From: Candidatus Poribacteria bacterium
GTDB taxonomy: Bacteria > Poribacteria > WGA-4E > WGA-3G
Direction of reading: 5' to 3'
NCBI GenBank assembly: GCA_022394755.1
Contig: JAGFCA010000024.1
Span: 76,368 to 140,367, forward strand
DNA length: 64,000 bases
Below the pieces are notes generated by a model that saw only the letters and a list, made by a program, of their open reading frames with translations, made no database searches and had not been told where the DNA came from. This document shows positions 28,675 through 37,360 of this stretch, piece after piece. How positions within the stretch are numbered: the first letter of the stretch is position 1; every line of letters begins with the position of its first letter. The position numbers and the translations under genes were made by a program.

Positions 28675-28823
28675 TAATGCCACCTCAGAATTTCTTACAA
28701 ACAATGAATTAATTAACTGAGTAATGAATTACTTAGGGGTAAATGGATTAGAATTGCAAATAATCTTAATCCAATCAACGATATCCAAGTAATCATGTTG
28801 ACAGGAATGGAAATTCTCATGCA

Positions 28824-30332
28824 TTAATCCAGCGAATATAATTCACCATACTTAGTTCTTAGGTATTTCATATATGGTTCAATTGTCATGGATTTTCCTG
28901 TTGCACGTTCAATAATCTCTGGGGCGGTAAATTTGGAACCATGTTGATATACATTTTCTATTAGCCAATTATGAAGTGTCTGGAATTCACCATTCTCAAT
29001 TTCATTTGGTATTTCAGGATGTGTTTCCAACGCTGTTGAATAAAATTGAGCACCTAAGATATTCCCTAAAGTATAGCCTTGGAAGCCTCCACCGATGAGA
29101 TTATAATACCAATGTACATCTTGAAGCACACCATCCTTGTCATCCGGCGGTACGATCCCAAAGTCTGATTCAAATCGTTCTCTCCACGCCTTAGGTAGGT
29201 CTTTAATTTCCATCTCCCCTTCCAATAATGCCAGTTCAAAATCAAAACGTAACATGACATGTAAATTATATGTTACTTCGTCAGCTTCCGTTCGGATTAA
29301 TGAGCGTTCCACCTTATTAATTGCACGATGGAATGTATCAAGTGAGACATCATTTAATTGGTTGGGAAATATTTGTTGTAACTGAGGATAAAAACACTTC
29401 CAAAAACCCTTACTTCTTCCAACGATGTTTTCCCAGAGTCTGGATTGACTTTCATGAACTCCTGCAGACGTTCCTCTTGCCAAAGGTGTTCCTTCAAAAT
29501 CCCCGCGAATTCCCTGCTCATATAATGCATGTCCAGTTTCATGCATTGTGCAGAACATAGCTTCCCCCAAACTATCCTCTTTAGAACGTGTGGTAATGCG
29601 AACGTCACCTAACGAGAATTTCGTCATGAATGGGTGGTGAGTCTTATCTGAACGTCCCCGATTTAAATCATATCCAAATCTGGTTGCGACATCCAAACCA
29701 AATGCCAGCTGTTTTTCTTCAGGATAGATTTTATGCAAACATGAATCATCTGCGGGTGACTGTGAGGTAATAGCAGATGCAATCGGTACTAATTGTTCCC
29801 GTAATTCTGCAAAAACTCTCTTTACATCCACTGCTTTCATCCCATATTCTCTTGGTTCAATTAGTGGGTCAGCAATATGGTCATATCCTGGGAAAAAATT
29901 GGCAGATTGACGGCTATATTCAAGAGTTTTTTCAAGGTAAGGTCGCACCCTTTCAAAGTCATTTGCAGGACGTGCTTCGGTCCATACTTGAAAGGATTCA
30001 GAAGTGTGTGTTGCCACTTCAGCTAAAAATTCTGATGGTATTTTTATTGCTCTTTCATACTGTCTTCGCGTAAGTCGTATTAAACTGGCTTCATCTGAAC
30101 TGTAATCAAGGCTTTGTTGGTATGGTATTAAATCATCAAGTAGTTTTCCTATAGCAGGATCTGTGAATTTCTCGTGTGCCAATCGTCTTAGAGTAGCAGA
30201 TTGACGGGCACGTGCTGCTGCGCCACCGGGAGGCATGTAGGTGGATTGATCCCAATGTAGTAGTCCTGCAGCTGCCTGAATATCATTTACTTCAATTAAA
30301 CGGGTTTTTAGTTGGGTGTAATTTGTTTCCAA
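28824..30332 (-). CDS. M32 family metallocarboxypeptidase
   Basis: This 502-residue protein is a Taq-type carboxypeptidase (peptidase family M32), which removes C-terminal amino acids from peptides with broad specificity. The Zn motif is HETGHALYEQG (about residues 264-274), with a downstream Glu in GVHESQSRLWENIVGRS (about 291-307). N-terminal family features include AAGLLHWDQSTYMPPGGA (about 20-37). Length is typical (about 500). It starts at TTG with GGAG seven bases upstream; no suitable ATG is present. No signal peptide, so cytosolic peptide turnover. Confidence 0.93.
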   Translation of the reverse strand: METNYTQLKTRLIEVNDIQAAAGLLHWDQSTYMPPGGAAARARQSATLRRLAHEKFTDPAIGKLLDDLIPYQQSLDYSSDEASLIRLTRRQYERAIKIPSEFLAEVATHTSESFQVWTEARPANDFERVRPYLEKTLEYSRQSANFFPGYDHIADPLIEPREYGMKAVDVKRVFAELREQLVPIASAITSQSPADDSCLHKIYPEEKQLAFGLDVATRFGYDLNRGRSDKTHHPFMTKFSLGDVRITTRSKEDSLGEAMFCTMHETGHALYEQGIRGDFEGTPLARGTSAGVHESQSRLWENIVGRSKGFWKCFYPQLQQIFPNQLNDVSLDTFHRAINKVERSLIRTEADEVTYNLHVMLRFDFELALLEGEMEIKDLPKAWRERFESDFGIVPPDDKDGVLQDVHWYYNLIGGGFQGYTLGNILGAQFYSTALETHPEIPNEIENGEFQTLHNWLIENVYQHGSKFTAPEIIERATGKSMTIEPYMKYLRTKYGELYSLD

Positions 30333-30524
30333 GATACTTCTCCTTAAAGGTTGGTCTCAGAACATTCTACCATAGTTTGTTATGCCATACAAAAGAAATC
30401 ACACAACTATCTGCTATTAATTTAATAACTTTAATCACAGAAAATTTATCTACCAATACACAGTAGTATAATTAATAGAATTCATGTAAAATAAATTATT
30501 ACAATTTTATTTGTAGGTAATTGA

Positions 30525-32471
30525 ATGAAATATATTTATCAAAGTCTAATATTAATGTTAATTCTGACAACAGTTTTTGCTCAAGAGCCAACTTTCTCTC
30601 CTACAGACTATCGAAAGGACATGCTTCTATCAAATGAACCCGATGTAATTGGTTTTGAAGGTTCATCTGTGATAGTTGAATTTGATACGATAATTGATAC
30701 TCCAACAAGTGTTGTTTACTATGGTGTTCCACATACAGAGGGTTATTTGACAACACCCAGATATCGAAAAAGTGCTTTGGGAACACATATTAATGATAAG
30801 AAAACTATGCATCAAATCAAGATTGACGTCTCTAAACTTGAAGATGTTCATTATGATACTGGACTGATTGAAGGGAATGGTGGCACAATAGTTTATCGAA
30901 TTGAGGTATTCGATTCTCGCGTCAATACAACACGAGCCTATGATCGTAGATTACGTTACAAAAGGGATGGTGCTCCAAAGTCGGGGACATATACTACGCT
31001 TACGACGATCACAGAAGGTCCGTTTGTTGATCTGGTAACTCATAATTCCGCTGTTATTTCGTGGGAGACAGAAAATCCTACTGAAGGAATTGTCCGGATA
31101 TTTACTCAGGATGAGACCAATACCTTAATTAAGAAAGAAGATTTTTACTCTAAAGAAGATACCACACAGCATGAGGTGGCTGTGACTTATCTTCAACCCG
31201 ATACAACCTATTTTTATCAAGTATATACAGATGGATTTTCCAATACGTATACATTCAAAACTGCACCAATTCCTGGGAAGGCATCCATATTTAAGTTTGG
31301 ATTTATGTCTGATTCCCGCGCAGGTGTTGGTGGAGGAGAACGTGCTCAGAATGGTGTCAATGCGAAAGATTTAGGTCGATTCGCTACTGAGCTGTATATT
31401 AAAAAAGCAGATTTTGTATGCTTTGTTGGAGATTTAATAAACGGATATACATCTGACATTTGGGATTATACTTCACAACTAAAAACTTGGAAACGTACAA
31501 TCCAACCTGTTGGTGCACTAATCCCATTCTACGAATCAATTGGGAATCATGAGCAAGTAGGAAATTACTACACTGTTGTAACAACAGAGATGAAACCAGA
31601 AGAAAATTACATACAATTTTCGGGGACGGTTGCGGAAAATAGTGCAGAAAATATCTTTGCCGAAGAATTTGTTAATCCTGTTGGCAGCCGGTATGGATTT
31701 GGCATACCGAATCCAGAGAAGAAATGGAGTACTGATATCGGTGGTAGTGATACCGGTCCATCCTATCATGAAAATGTCTATTCTTTTATTTATGGAAGAA
31801 TACACTTTATATCTCTAAATAGTAATTATTGGACAACAGGTTATAGAAATCAAAGCAAATTTGGACAGAAGTCACAAGATAAAGATGCCGTAAATCTTGC
31901 GTTATCTCTTTTCGGTGGTAACAGGGAAGGTTATTTGATGAATAACCAGGTGGAATGGTTAAAAAAGGAGTTAGAGGAAGCACAAAATGATACCAATATT
32001 GATTGGATTTTTATCATATTACATGAACCCCCATTTCCAAATGGAGGACATGTAAAAGACGCTATGTATTGGGGCACTCCAGGACAAGGTGAACTTGGTG
32101 GATATAACGATAAAGATGCTCCTTTAGGAGATGTAATTGATATGCGGAATAGGTTTTGGACAGTCGTATCCAGTAAATCTAAAGTCTTAGGGGTTTTATG
32201 TGGGGATGAACACAACTATAGTAGAACATTGATCGATTCTTCACTTAATCCCAATTTCCAATATCCTGTATGGCAAATTATTAGTGGTGGATGTGGTGCT
32301 CCATATTATGTACAAGATAAATCTGTCCCATGGGTAGACAATGTAAAAGCATTTACGATTGATAAACATTTCTGTCTATTCTCTGTGGATAAGGAACAAA
32401 TTGGATTGGAAGTCTATAATGATAACAGTCAATTATTGGATAGTATAATTGATCTAACTAATATACGATAG
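30525..32471 (+). CDS. Secreted purple-acid-phosphatase-like metallophosphoesterase
   Basis: This 648-residue protein has a signal peptide (residues 1-19, TTVFAQ cleavage region), one or two fibronectin III-like domains (about 40-245, with EGPFVDLVTHNSAVISWETE and TTYFYQVYTDG), and a calcineurin-like phosphoesterase domain (about 255-600). Motifs are FMSDSRAG, CFVGDLINGY, ESIGNHEQ, ILHEPPFPNGG and GDEHNYS. The first metal motif reads D-S-R rather than D-x-H, and the last reads GDEH instead of GHxH. The enzyme may release phosphate from organic esters outside the cell. Its position 185 bp upstream of pstS in the same direction supports a phosphate-scavenging role. Confidence 0.85.
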   Translation: MKYIYQSLILMLILTTVFAQEPTFSPTDYRKDMLLSNEPDVIGFEGSSVIVEFDTIIDTPTSVVYYGVPHTEGYLTTPRYRKSALGTHINDKKTMHQIKIDVSKLEDVHYDTGLIEGNGGTIVYRIEVFDSRVNTTRAYDRRLRYKRDGAPKSGTYTTLTTITEGPFVDLVTHNSAVISWETENPTEGIVRIFTQDETNTLIKKEDFYSKEDTTQHEVAVTYLQPDTTYFYQVYTDGFSNTYTFKTAPIPGKASIFKFGFMSDSRAGVGGGERAQNGVNAKDLGRFATELYIKKADFVCFVGDLINGYTSDIWDYTSQLKTWKRTIQPVGALIPFYESIGNHEQVGNYYTVVTTEMKPEENYIQFSGTVAENSAENIFAEEFVNPVGSRYGFGIPNPEKKWSTDIGGSDTGPSYHENVYSFIYGRIHFISLNSNYWTTGYRNQSKFGQKSQDKDAVNLALSLFGGNREGYLMNNQVEWLKKELEEAQNDTNIDWIFIILHEPPFPNGGHVKDAMYWGTPGQGELGGYNDKDAPLGDVIDMRNRFWTVVSSKSKVLGVLCGDEHNYSRTLIDSSLNPNFQYPVWQIISGGCGAPYYVQDKSVPWVDNVKAFTIDKHFCLFSVDKEQIGLEVYNDNSQLLDSIIDLTNIR

Positions 32472-32602
32472 GATTTATCCATCACTGTGTCTTGACATTT
32501 AACAATGTATTGCTAATTACTGATGCGAACTATACCTGCTAATCATGCAATTCAGGTTACCTTTTAAAGACATAGTATTGTCTAATTTTCGTAACAATTG
32601 GT

Positions 32603-32611
32603 TGTTATAAT
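32603..32611 (+). promoter_or_regulatory. Extended -10 promoter candidate for the pst operon
   Basis: TGTTATAAT is a perfect extended -10 (TGn-TATAAT), 46 bp upstream of the pstS ATG. No clear -35 and no recognisable Pho box pair is seen by eye. Confidence 0.45.
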
Positions 32612-32656
32612 ACATTACGATAGTATACCTTATTTGCATAGTAATGTAGAATAATT

Positions 32657-33571
32657 ATGTATCAAAAAAAGCATGTAATAATACTCTTAAACCTATTACT
32701 TTTTACATTTACTACTTTTCTCATTGGTTGTTCTTCAAATTCCCAGGGAGATAGTGGTTCATCAAACACAAAAAGATCAATTATTAAAAATAAGGGATCG
32801 GATACAATGGTGAATTTAGCACAAGCTTGGGCAGAAGAGTATACTGAAGTTTCCGCTACTATTTCCGTTGAAGTGTCTGGTGGTGGCTCTGGTACAGGAG
32901 TTGCAGCATTAATTAATGGTACAGTGGATATAGCCAATTGTAGTAGACAAATAAAAGAAAAAGAAAAGCAGCAGGCAATAGAAAACACAGGTAAAGAGCC
33001 GATAGAATTTATCGTTGGATATGATGCCTTGGCTGTGTATGTTCATAAAGATAATCCTATTACACAAGTAACGATATCACAACTCGCAGAGATTTATGGT
33101 GAAAATGGAAAGATTATGAAATGGGACCAACTCGGTGTAGCAAATTCTGGTTGTAAGAGCGATAAAATCATTCGTATCAGTCGCCAATCTAATTCAGGTA
33201 CATTTTTCTATTTCCGAGAAGCACTATTGGGAAAAAACCGAGATTTTGAATTGGGTTCATTGGATTTACACGGTTCTAAGGATGTTGTTGAGGTAGTAGG
33301 TCGTACGCCATGTTCTATTGGTTACAGTGGTATGGGATATGCTACAGACCATGTAAAAATGTTAGAAGTCGCGATAGACTATAATGCTCCCTATTATGCT
33401 CCGAACCTTGACAATGTAATTGCCAAAACTTATCCTATAGCACGGCCATTATATATGTATTCACTTGGAGAACCCGATGGCGCGGCGAAAGTATATCTTG
33501 ATTGGATCTTATCTGATGAAGGTCAAAAAATCGTAGAAAAACTCGGATTCGTCCCTTTAACAAAGAACTGA
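32657..33571 (+). CDS. pstS: Phosphate-binding lipoprotein PstS
   Basis: PstS is the periplasmic phosphate-binding component of the high-affinity Pst ABC importer. The 304-residue protein has a lipoprotein signal peptide with lipobox LIGC (Cys25). It contains the type II binding-protein signatures KGSDTMVNLAQAWAEEY (about 46-62), the phosphate-contacting loop VEVSGGGSGTGVAALINGT (about 74-92), and RISRQSNSGTFFYFREALL (about 174-192). It ends GQKIVEKLGFVPL, as in the family. It is the first gene of the phosphate operon and is followed by pstC after 49 bp. Confidence 0.95.
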   Translation: MYQKKHVIILLNLLLFTFTTFLIGCSSNSQGDSGSSNTKRSIIKNKGSDTMVNLAQAWAEEYTEVSATISVEVSGGGSGTGVAALINGTVDIANCSRQIKEKEKQQAIENTGKEPIEFIVGYDALAVYVHKDNPITQVTISQLAEIYGENGKIMKWDQLGVANSGCKSDKIIRISRQSNSGTFFYFREALLGKNRDFELGSLDLHGSKDVVEVVGRTPCSIGYSGMGYATDHVKMLEVAIDYNAPYYAPNLDNVIAKTYPIARPLYMYSLGEPDGAAKVYLDWILSDEGQKIVEKLGFVPLTKN

Positions 33572-33620
33572 TTCAGCGAATATACTCTGCATACCTGATC
33601 GCTTCAGAATTGAAAACTTA

Positions 33621-34523
33621 ATGAATAAACAACCAAATAAGACATCTAATCGTCCATTTTCTGAAACCATAATAGAACTTTTCATTCGTTTGTGTGGTAT
33701 TAGTTCAATAATATTTGTTTTTGGTATATTCTTCTTTGTATTTAAAGAGGGGGCAAGTTTTCTATTTAATGGTTTGAATATATGGGAGTTCTTGACAAGT
33801 GAAGAATGGTACCCAACATCCCTAAACAACAAAAGGTATGGAACATTAGCATTGATATTGGGGACATTCAGTGTGACAACATTAGCGATGTTAATGGCAG
33901 TACCATTTGGCTTAGGGGCAGCTATATTTGTCTCAGAATTTTGTTCCCCCAAATTAAGAGAGACCTTCAAAATAGTCATAGAATTTCTTGCAGCTATACC
34001 GTCTGTCGTATGGGGATTCATCGGTTTAACTCTGATGAACCAGTTGATAATTCTGGTATTTAATGCTCCTATAGGTTTAACAATGCTCAATGGCAGTATT
34101 ATGCTTGCTTTAATGAGTGTCCCTATCATAGTCTCAATTGCTGAGGATGCATTAAAAGCTGTACCGGATTCTTATCGTGAAGCAGCAGAGGCATTGGGTG
34201 CAACGAAATGGCAGGTAATCTACCGTGTGTTATTACCTGCAGCTAAGAATGGTTTATTAGCAGCTGTATTACTCGGTGCAGCGAGATCTATTGGTGAAAC
34301 AATGGCGGTGTTAATGGCAACTGGACATTCAGTAAATATCCCTACAAGTCCGTTATCTTGGATTCGAACACTAACTGCTACTATTGCTGCGGAATTAGGA
34401 GAAGTAGCAAGAGGTGGAGAACATTATCAAGTCTTGTTCATCATTGGTATCCTTCTCTTTACAATCACATTTATCGTCAATCTGATTGCAGATTTAGTTA
34501 TAAAAGGTATACGCCAAAGTTAA
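33621..34523 (+). CDS. pstC: Phosphate ABC transporter permease PstC
   Basis: PstC (300 residues) forms half of the Pst membrane channel. Six hydrophobic segments are visible. The EAA cytoplasmic loop is intact: SYREAAEALGATKWQVIYRV (about residues 183-202). It is followed by the phosphate-permease motif GAARSIGETMAVLMATG (about 215-231). AAIPSVVWGFIGL marks the middle helix. It lies between pstS and pstA, with 21 bp to the next ATG. All core residues look intact, unlike the third permease further downstream. Confidence 0.95.
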   Translation: MNKQPNKTSNRPFSETIIELFIRLCGISSIIFVFGIFFFVFKEGASFLFNGLNIWEFLTSEEWYPTSLNNKRYGTLALILGTFSVTTLAMLMAVPFGLGAAIFVSEFCSPKLRETFKIVIEFLAAIPSVVWGFIGLTLMNQLIILVFNAPIGLTMLNGSIMLALMSVPIIVSIAEDALKAVPDSYREAAEALGATKWQVIYRVLLPAAKNGLLAAVLLGAARSIGETMAVLMATGHSVNIPTSPLSWIRTLTATIAAELGEVARGGEHYQVLFIIGILLFTITFIVNLIADLVIKGIRQS

Positions 34524-34544
34524 GACTACTGGGTTTATAATAGT

Positions 34545-35462
34545 ATGGAAATAAATACCGAAATATCACCAGAGTTAATGTTTACCGAATCTTCTATCGG
34601 AAAACAAAACAGGTACATCGAAAATGGTGTGAAGATATTCTTCCTGATTATGACGTGTCTGATGATACTTCCTTTACTTCTGATTGTTGGATACCTTATT
34701 TATAAGGCGTTTCCAGTCTTATCGTTTGAGTTCTTATTCACAAATCCGAAAGACAATATGCGTGCGGGTGGTGTATGGGCACCGTTTTTAGGTACAATTT
34801 ATTTAGTTGTAGTTTCACTTATGGTTGCAGCCCCCATAGGTGTGTTTGCTGCAGTCTACCTAAATGAGTATGCACGTGAAAATTGGTTTACGCGTATAGT
34901 GAATCTTGCCGTAGTGAATCTTGCTGGTGTTCCAAGTATAGTCCATGCCCTATTCGGTGTAGGGGCGTTTGTATTATTCGCTGGTCTTGGTGAATCAATT
35001 CTGGCAGCTTCACTCACATTAGCAATTATGACTCTCCCAGTGATAATTGCAAGTACAAAAGAAGCATTGAATGCGGTTCCAATGTCTTTTAGAGAGGCGT
35101 GTTGGAATTTAGGTGCGACCCGATGGCAAACTATACGTCGAATTGTTCTACCGAATTCCATTAGTGGTATATTGACAGGTGTCATTTTACAAGTTTCACG
35201 TGCAGCTGGCGAAACAGCCCCGATCATGTTTACTGGAGCAGTATTCTATAAGGCTATTGCTGAAGGAAATGTCTTCGCATATAATATAACTGACCAGTGC
35301 ATGGCACTCTCATTACATCTATATACAATTTCCACACAGGTTCCAGATGTATCAGACGTAATACCTTATGGCACAGCAATTGTACTTGTAGGTAGTGTCC
35401 TCTTTGTCAACGCAGCAGCAATTTGTGTTCGAGTGTATCTTAGAACACGTAAGAAATGGTAA
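34545..35462 (+). CDS. pstA: Phosphate ABC transporter permease PstA
   Basis: PstA (305 residues) pairs with PstC. Its EAA loop SFREACWNLGATRWQTIRRI (about residues 185-204) and motif VSRAAGETAPIMFTG (about 219-233) are conserved. Six membrane segments follow an N-terminal cytoplasmic extension of about 30 residues. In a standard operon pstB would come next; here two channel genes are inserted first. A small hairpin (CTACA-ATG-TGTAG, 35476-35488) lies in the 36-bp gap to the channel gene. Confidence 0.95.
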   Translation: MEINTEISPELMFTESSIGKQNRYIENGVKIFFLIMTCLMILPLLLIVGYLIYKAFPVLSFEFLFTNPKDNMRAGGVWAPFLGTIYLVVVSLMVAAPIGVFAAVYLNEYARENWFTRIVNLAVVNLAGVPSIVHALFGVGAFVLFAGLGESILAASLTLAIMTLPVIIASTKEALNAVPMSFREACWNLGATRWQTIRRIVLPNSISGILTGVILQVSRAAGETAPIMFTGAVFYKAIAEGNVFAYNITDQCMALSLHLYTISTQVPDVSDVIPYGTAIVLVGSVLFVNAAAICVRVYLRTRKKW

Positions 35463-35498
35463 GCATCACATAATCTACAATGTGTAGTGATATAACAG

Positions 35499-36260
35499 AT
35501 GAATAATGATTCAGACATTAAAACACCCAACTTAAAAGCACGTTTAGCTGGGATAGTTGACAATACAGCATTTAACATTGTTATTCAACTACTGATTCTC
35601 GGTTCAGCAATTGCCTTTGTACTTGAAACTGAACCAGAATTAGAAGAGTATAATGTTCTCTTTCTTATTGCGGATTGGTCATTTTTACTATTATTCACGT
35701 TAGAATATATACTTCGTATTTACACTGCCCCAGATAAGAAAGCTTTCATCTTTAGTTTTTTCGGTTTAGTCGACTTAATTGCAATTCTCCCATCCCTTGT
35801 CTTAATACCTGGATTGGGACACCTACCAGGTTTCCATGTCTTACGAATTCTAAGATTCTTACGAGTTTTCAGAATTTTTAAAGCAACACGCTTTATTTTA
35901 GCAGTAGATAGAATGATCGAAGCTTTAGGTGAGGTAAGAAGGGAACTACTTGCTCTTGTGATTTTATCCTCTATGATGGTTTATCTGTCTGCTTGTGGAA
36001 TCTATTTCTTTGAAAAGGAAGCACAACCAGAGAATTTTGGTACAATTCCAAAATCAATGTGGTGGGCAATTGTGTCACTTACAACAATAGGCTATGGTGA
36101 TGTATACCCCGTAACTCCAGGTGGTAAAGTCTTTACGGCATTTGTTGCATTAGTTGGAGTTGGTTTAATTGCCATTCCTTCAGGACTTTTGGCTTCTGTA
36201 CTAACTGAAGCAAGAGTAGAAGGAAGACTGGAGGATGAGAATGAAAATCGGGACAACTAA
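35499..36260 (+). CDS. Voltage-gated-type potassium channel
   Basis: This 253-residue protein has six membrane helices. S4 (about residues 112-134, HVLRILRFLRVFRIFKATRF) carries Arg at every third position, a voltage-sensor pattern. The pore loop has the K+ selectivity filter TIGYGD (196-201) in WAIVSLTTIGYGDVYPVT, followed by S6 and a short charged tail. This is the architecture of bacterial Kv-type channels. It is embedded between pstA and the pstB genes in the same direction, which is not a known arrangement. Loss of K+ through it could balance charge moved by uptake systems; that is speculation. Confidence 0.9.
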   Translation: MNNDSDIKTPNLKARLAGIVDNTAFNIVIQLLILGSAIAFVLETEPELEEYNVLFLIADWSFLLLFTLEYILRIYTAPDKKAFIFSFFGLVDLIAILPSLVLIPGLGHLPGFHVLRILRFLRVFRIFKATRFILAVDRMIEALGEVRRELLALVILSSMMVYLSACGIYFFEKEAQPENFGTIPKSMWWAIVSLTTIGYGDVYPVTPGGKVFTAFVALVGVGLIAIPSGLLASVLTEARVEGRLEDENENRDN

Positions 36261-36588
36261 TTTATCTTTCATAGAAGTAATCAAGGGACTCGTAATTCTT
36301 TCCTTTGTGCTAGTATTTCTCTCTGCTTGTGGAATTTACTTCTTTGAAAGAGATATACAACCTAAAGTTTTTGGTTCAGTTTTAAATTCTATAACCTATA
36401 CTATTTTGCTATATACAACTATTGGTTTTTCTAATATCACACCTGTTACAATAGGTGGTAAAATGATAAGCTTGGCTGTGACAACCTTGGCCACGATTAT
36501 AGGGTTATTGTTTTTAGTATACATTATCATCGGAGCTATACGAACTTGCTCAAAAATACGTCGAATAACAAAGAAACATTTTGGTTAA
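36241..36588 (+). CDS. Pore-only channel paralog with altered selectivity filter
   Basis: The ATG at 36241 is chosen because GGAGG sits six bases upstream; an ATG at 36235 abuts the GGAGG. The 115-residue protein has two membrane helices flanking a pore loop and is clearly a copy of the C-terminal half of the upstream channel: LSACGIYFFE is identical, and the filter region reads YTTIGFSNITPVTIGGK instead of LTTIGYGDVYPVTPGGK. TIGYGD has become TIGFSN, which should abolish K+ selectivity. There is no voltage sensor. It overlaps the upstream gene by 20 bp in another frame, implying coupled translation. It may form a mixed tetramer, act as a regulatory subunit, or be decaying. Confidence 0.75.
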   Translation: MKIGTTNLSFIEVIKGLVILSFVLVFLSACGIYFFERDIQPKVFGSVLNSITYTILLYTTIGFSNITPVTIGGKMISLAVTTLATIIGLLFLVYIIIGAIRTCSKIRRITKKHFG

Positions 36589-36604
36589 TTGAGTTAGAGG
36601 CATT

Positions 36605-37360
36605 GTGGAAAATAAAATTGAAATTTCTGATCTTAAAGTAAATTATGGAGATAAACCCGCACTAAACGGGATCTCTTTTAATATTGTTCAGAATGAAATT
36701 CTTGGGATCATCGGTCCTGCACAATCTGGTAAAACTACACTATTAAAAGTAATTAATCGAACACTTGAATTTACACATGGTGTAACAATACAAGGTTCGG
36801 TGAAACTTGATGGAGTTGATATCAGTACTATTGGAGATGTTTACGGATTACGAAAACGTATTGGAATGGTTTTACCCTTACCAGTCGGTTTGCCACTATC
36901 AATTTACGATAATGTTGCATTTGCTCCAAGAACATCAGGTATTCGAATCAAAGCAGAATTAGATGAAATCGTCGAACGATGTTTAAAACAAGCCGCTTTA
37001 TGGGATGAAGTAAAAGATAGATTAAATTCACTCGGAACAAGATTATCAGGTGGTCAACAACAAAGATTGACAATTGCAAGAGCGCTTTCACATCAACCAG
37101 AGATTTTATGTTTGGATGAGTTCTCTATTGCTGTTGATCCAATTACTACCATGAGAATTGAGGAAGTCCTGAAAACATTGAAAAATGAAATGACTATTCT
37201 GCTTGTAACCAATCTTGTTCAACAAGCAAAAAGGTTAGCAGATCGTACGGCATTTATGCTTAATGGTGATCTGATAGAAATTGATGACACAGAAGTAATG
37301 TTTTCAGATAATCCCAAGCAACAGTCAACTTTCGACTATATAAACGGTGATTTTGGTTAA
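36605..37360 (+). CDS. pstB: PstB-type ATPase 1: intact signature, broken Q- and H-loops
   Basis: This 251-residue ABC ATPase starts at GTG behind AGAGG. Walker A is GPAQSGKT (37-44). The signature LSGGQQQR (147-154) is intact. Walker B is ILCLDE (167-172), but the usual Pro-Cys after it is Phe-Ser. The Q-loop Gln of canonical MVFQ is Pro91 (MVLPLPV), and the H-loop His of VTHNM is Asn203 (VTNLV). The protein can therefore donate a signature motif but probably cannot hydrolyse ATP at its own Walker site. It ends at TAATG, where the final A is the start of the next ATPase, so the two are translationally coupled. Confidence 0.92.
   Translation: MENKIEISDLKVNYGDKPALNGISFNIVQNEILGIIGPAQSGKTTLLKVINRTLEFTHGVTIQGSVKLDGVDISTIGDVYGLRKRIGMVLPLPVGLPLSIYDNVAFAPRTSGIRIKAELDEIVERCLKQAALWDEVKDRLNSLGTRLSGGQQQRLTIARALSHQPEILCLDEFSIAVDPITTMRIEEVLKTLKNEMTILLVTNLVQQAKRLADRTAFMLNGDLIEIDDTEVMFSDNPKQQSTFDYINGDFG

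Noticed and set aside
32500..32656. Pho box upstream of pstS
   Set aside because: No pair of CTGTCAT-like direct repeats with the right spacing could be seen by eye.
33557..34129. 190-residue minus-strand frame opposite pstC
   Set aside because: It is a mirror of pstC codon structure; pstC is certain from conserved motifs.
36241..36588. Pore-only channel as a frameshifted tail of the upstream channel
   Set aside because: The upstream channel is already complete with its own pore and S6, and the second pore is a further copy, so it is a duplication and not a split gene.
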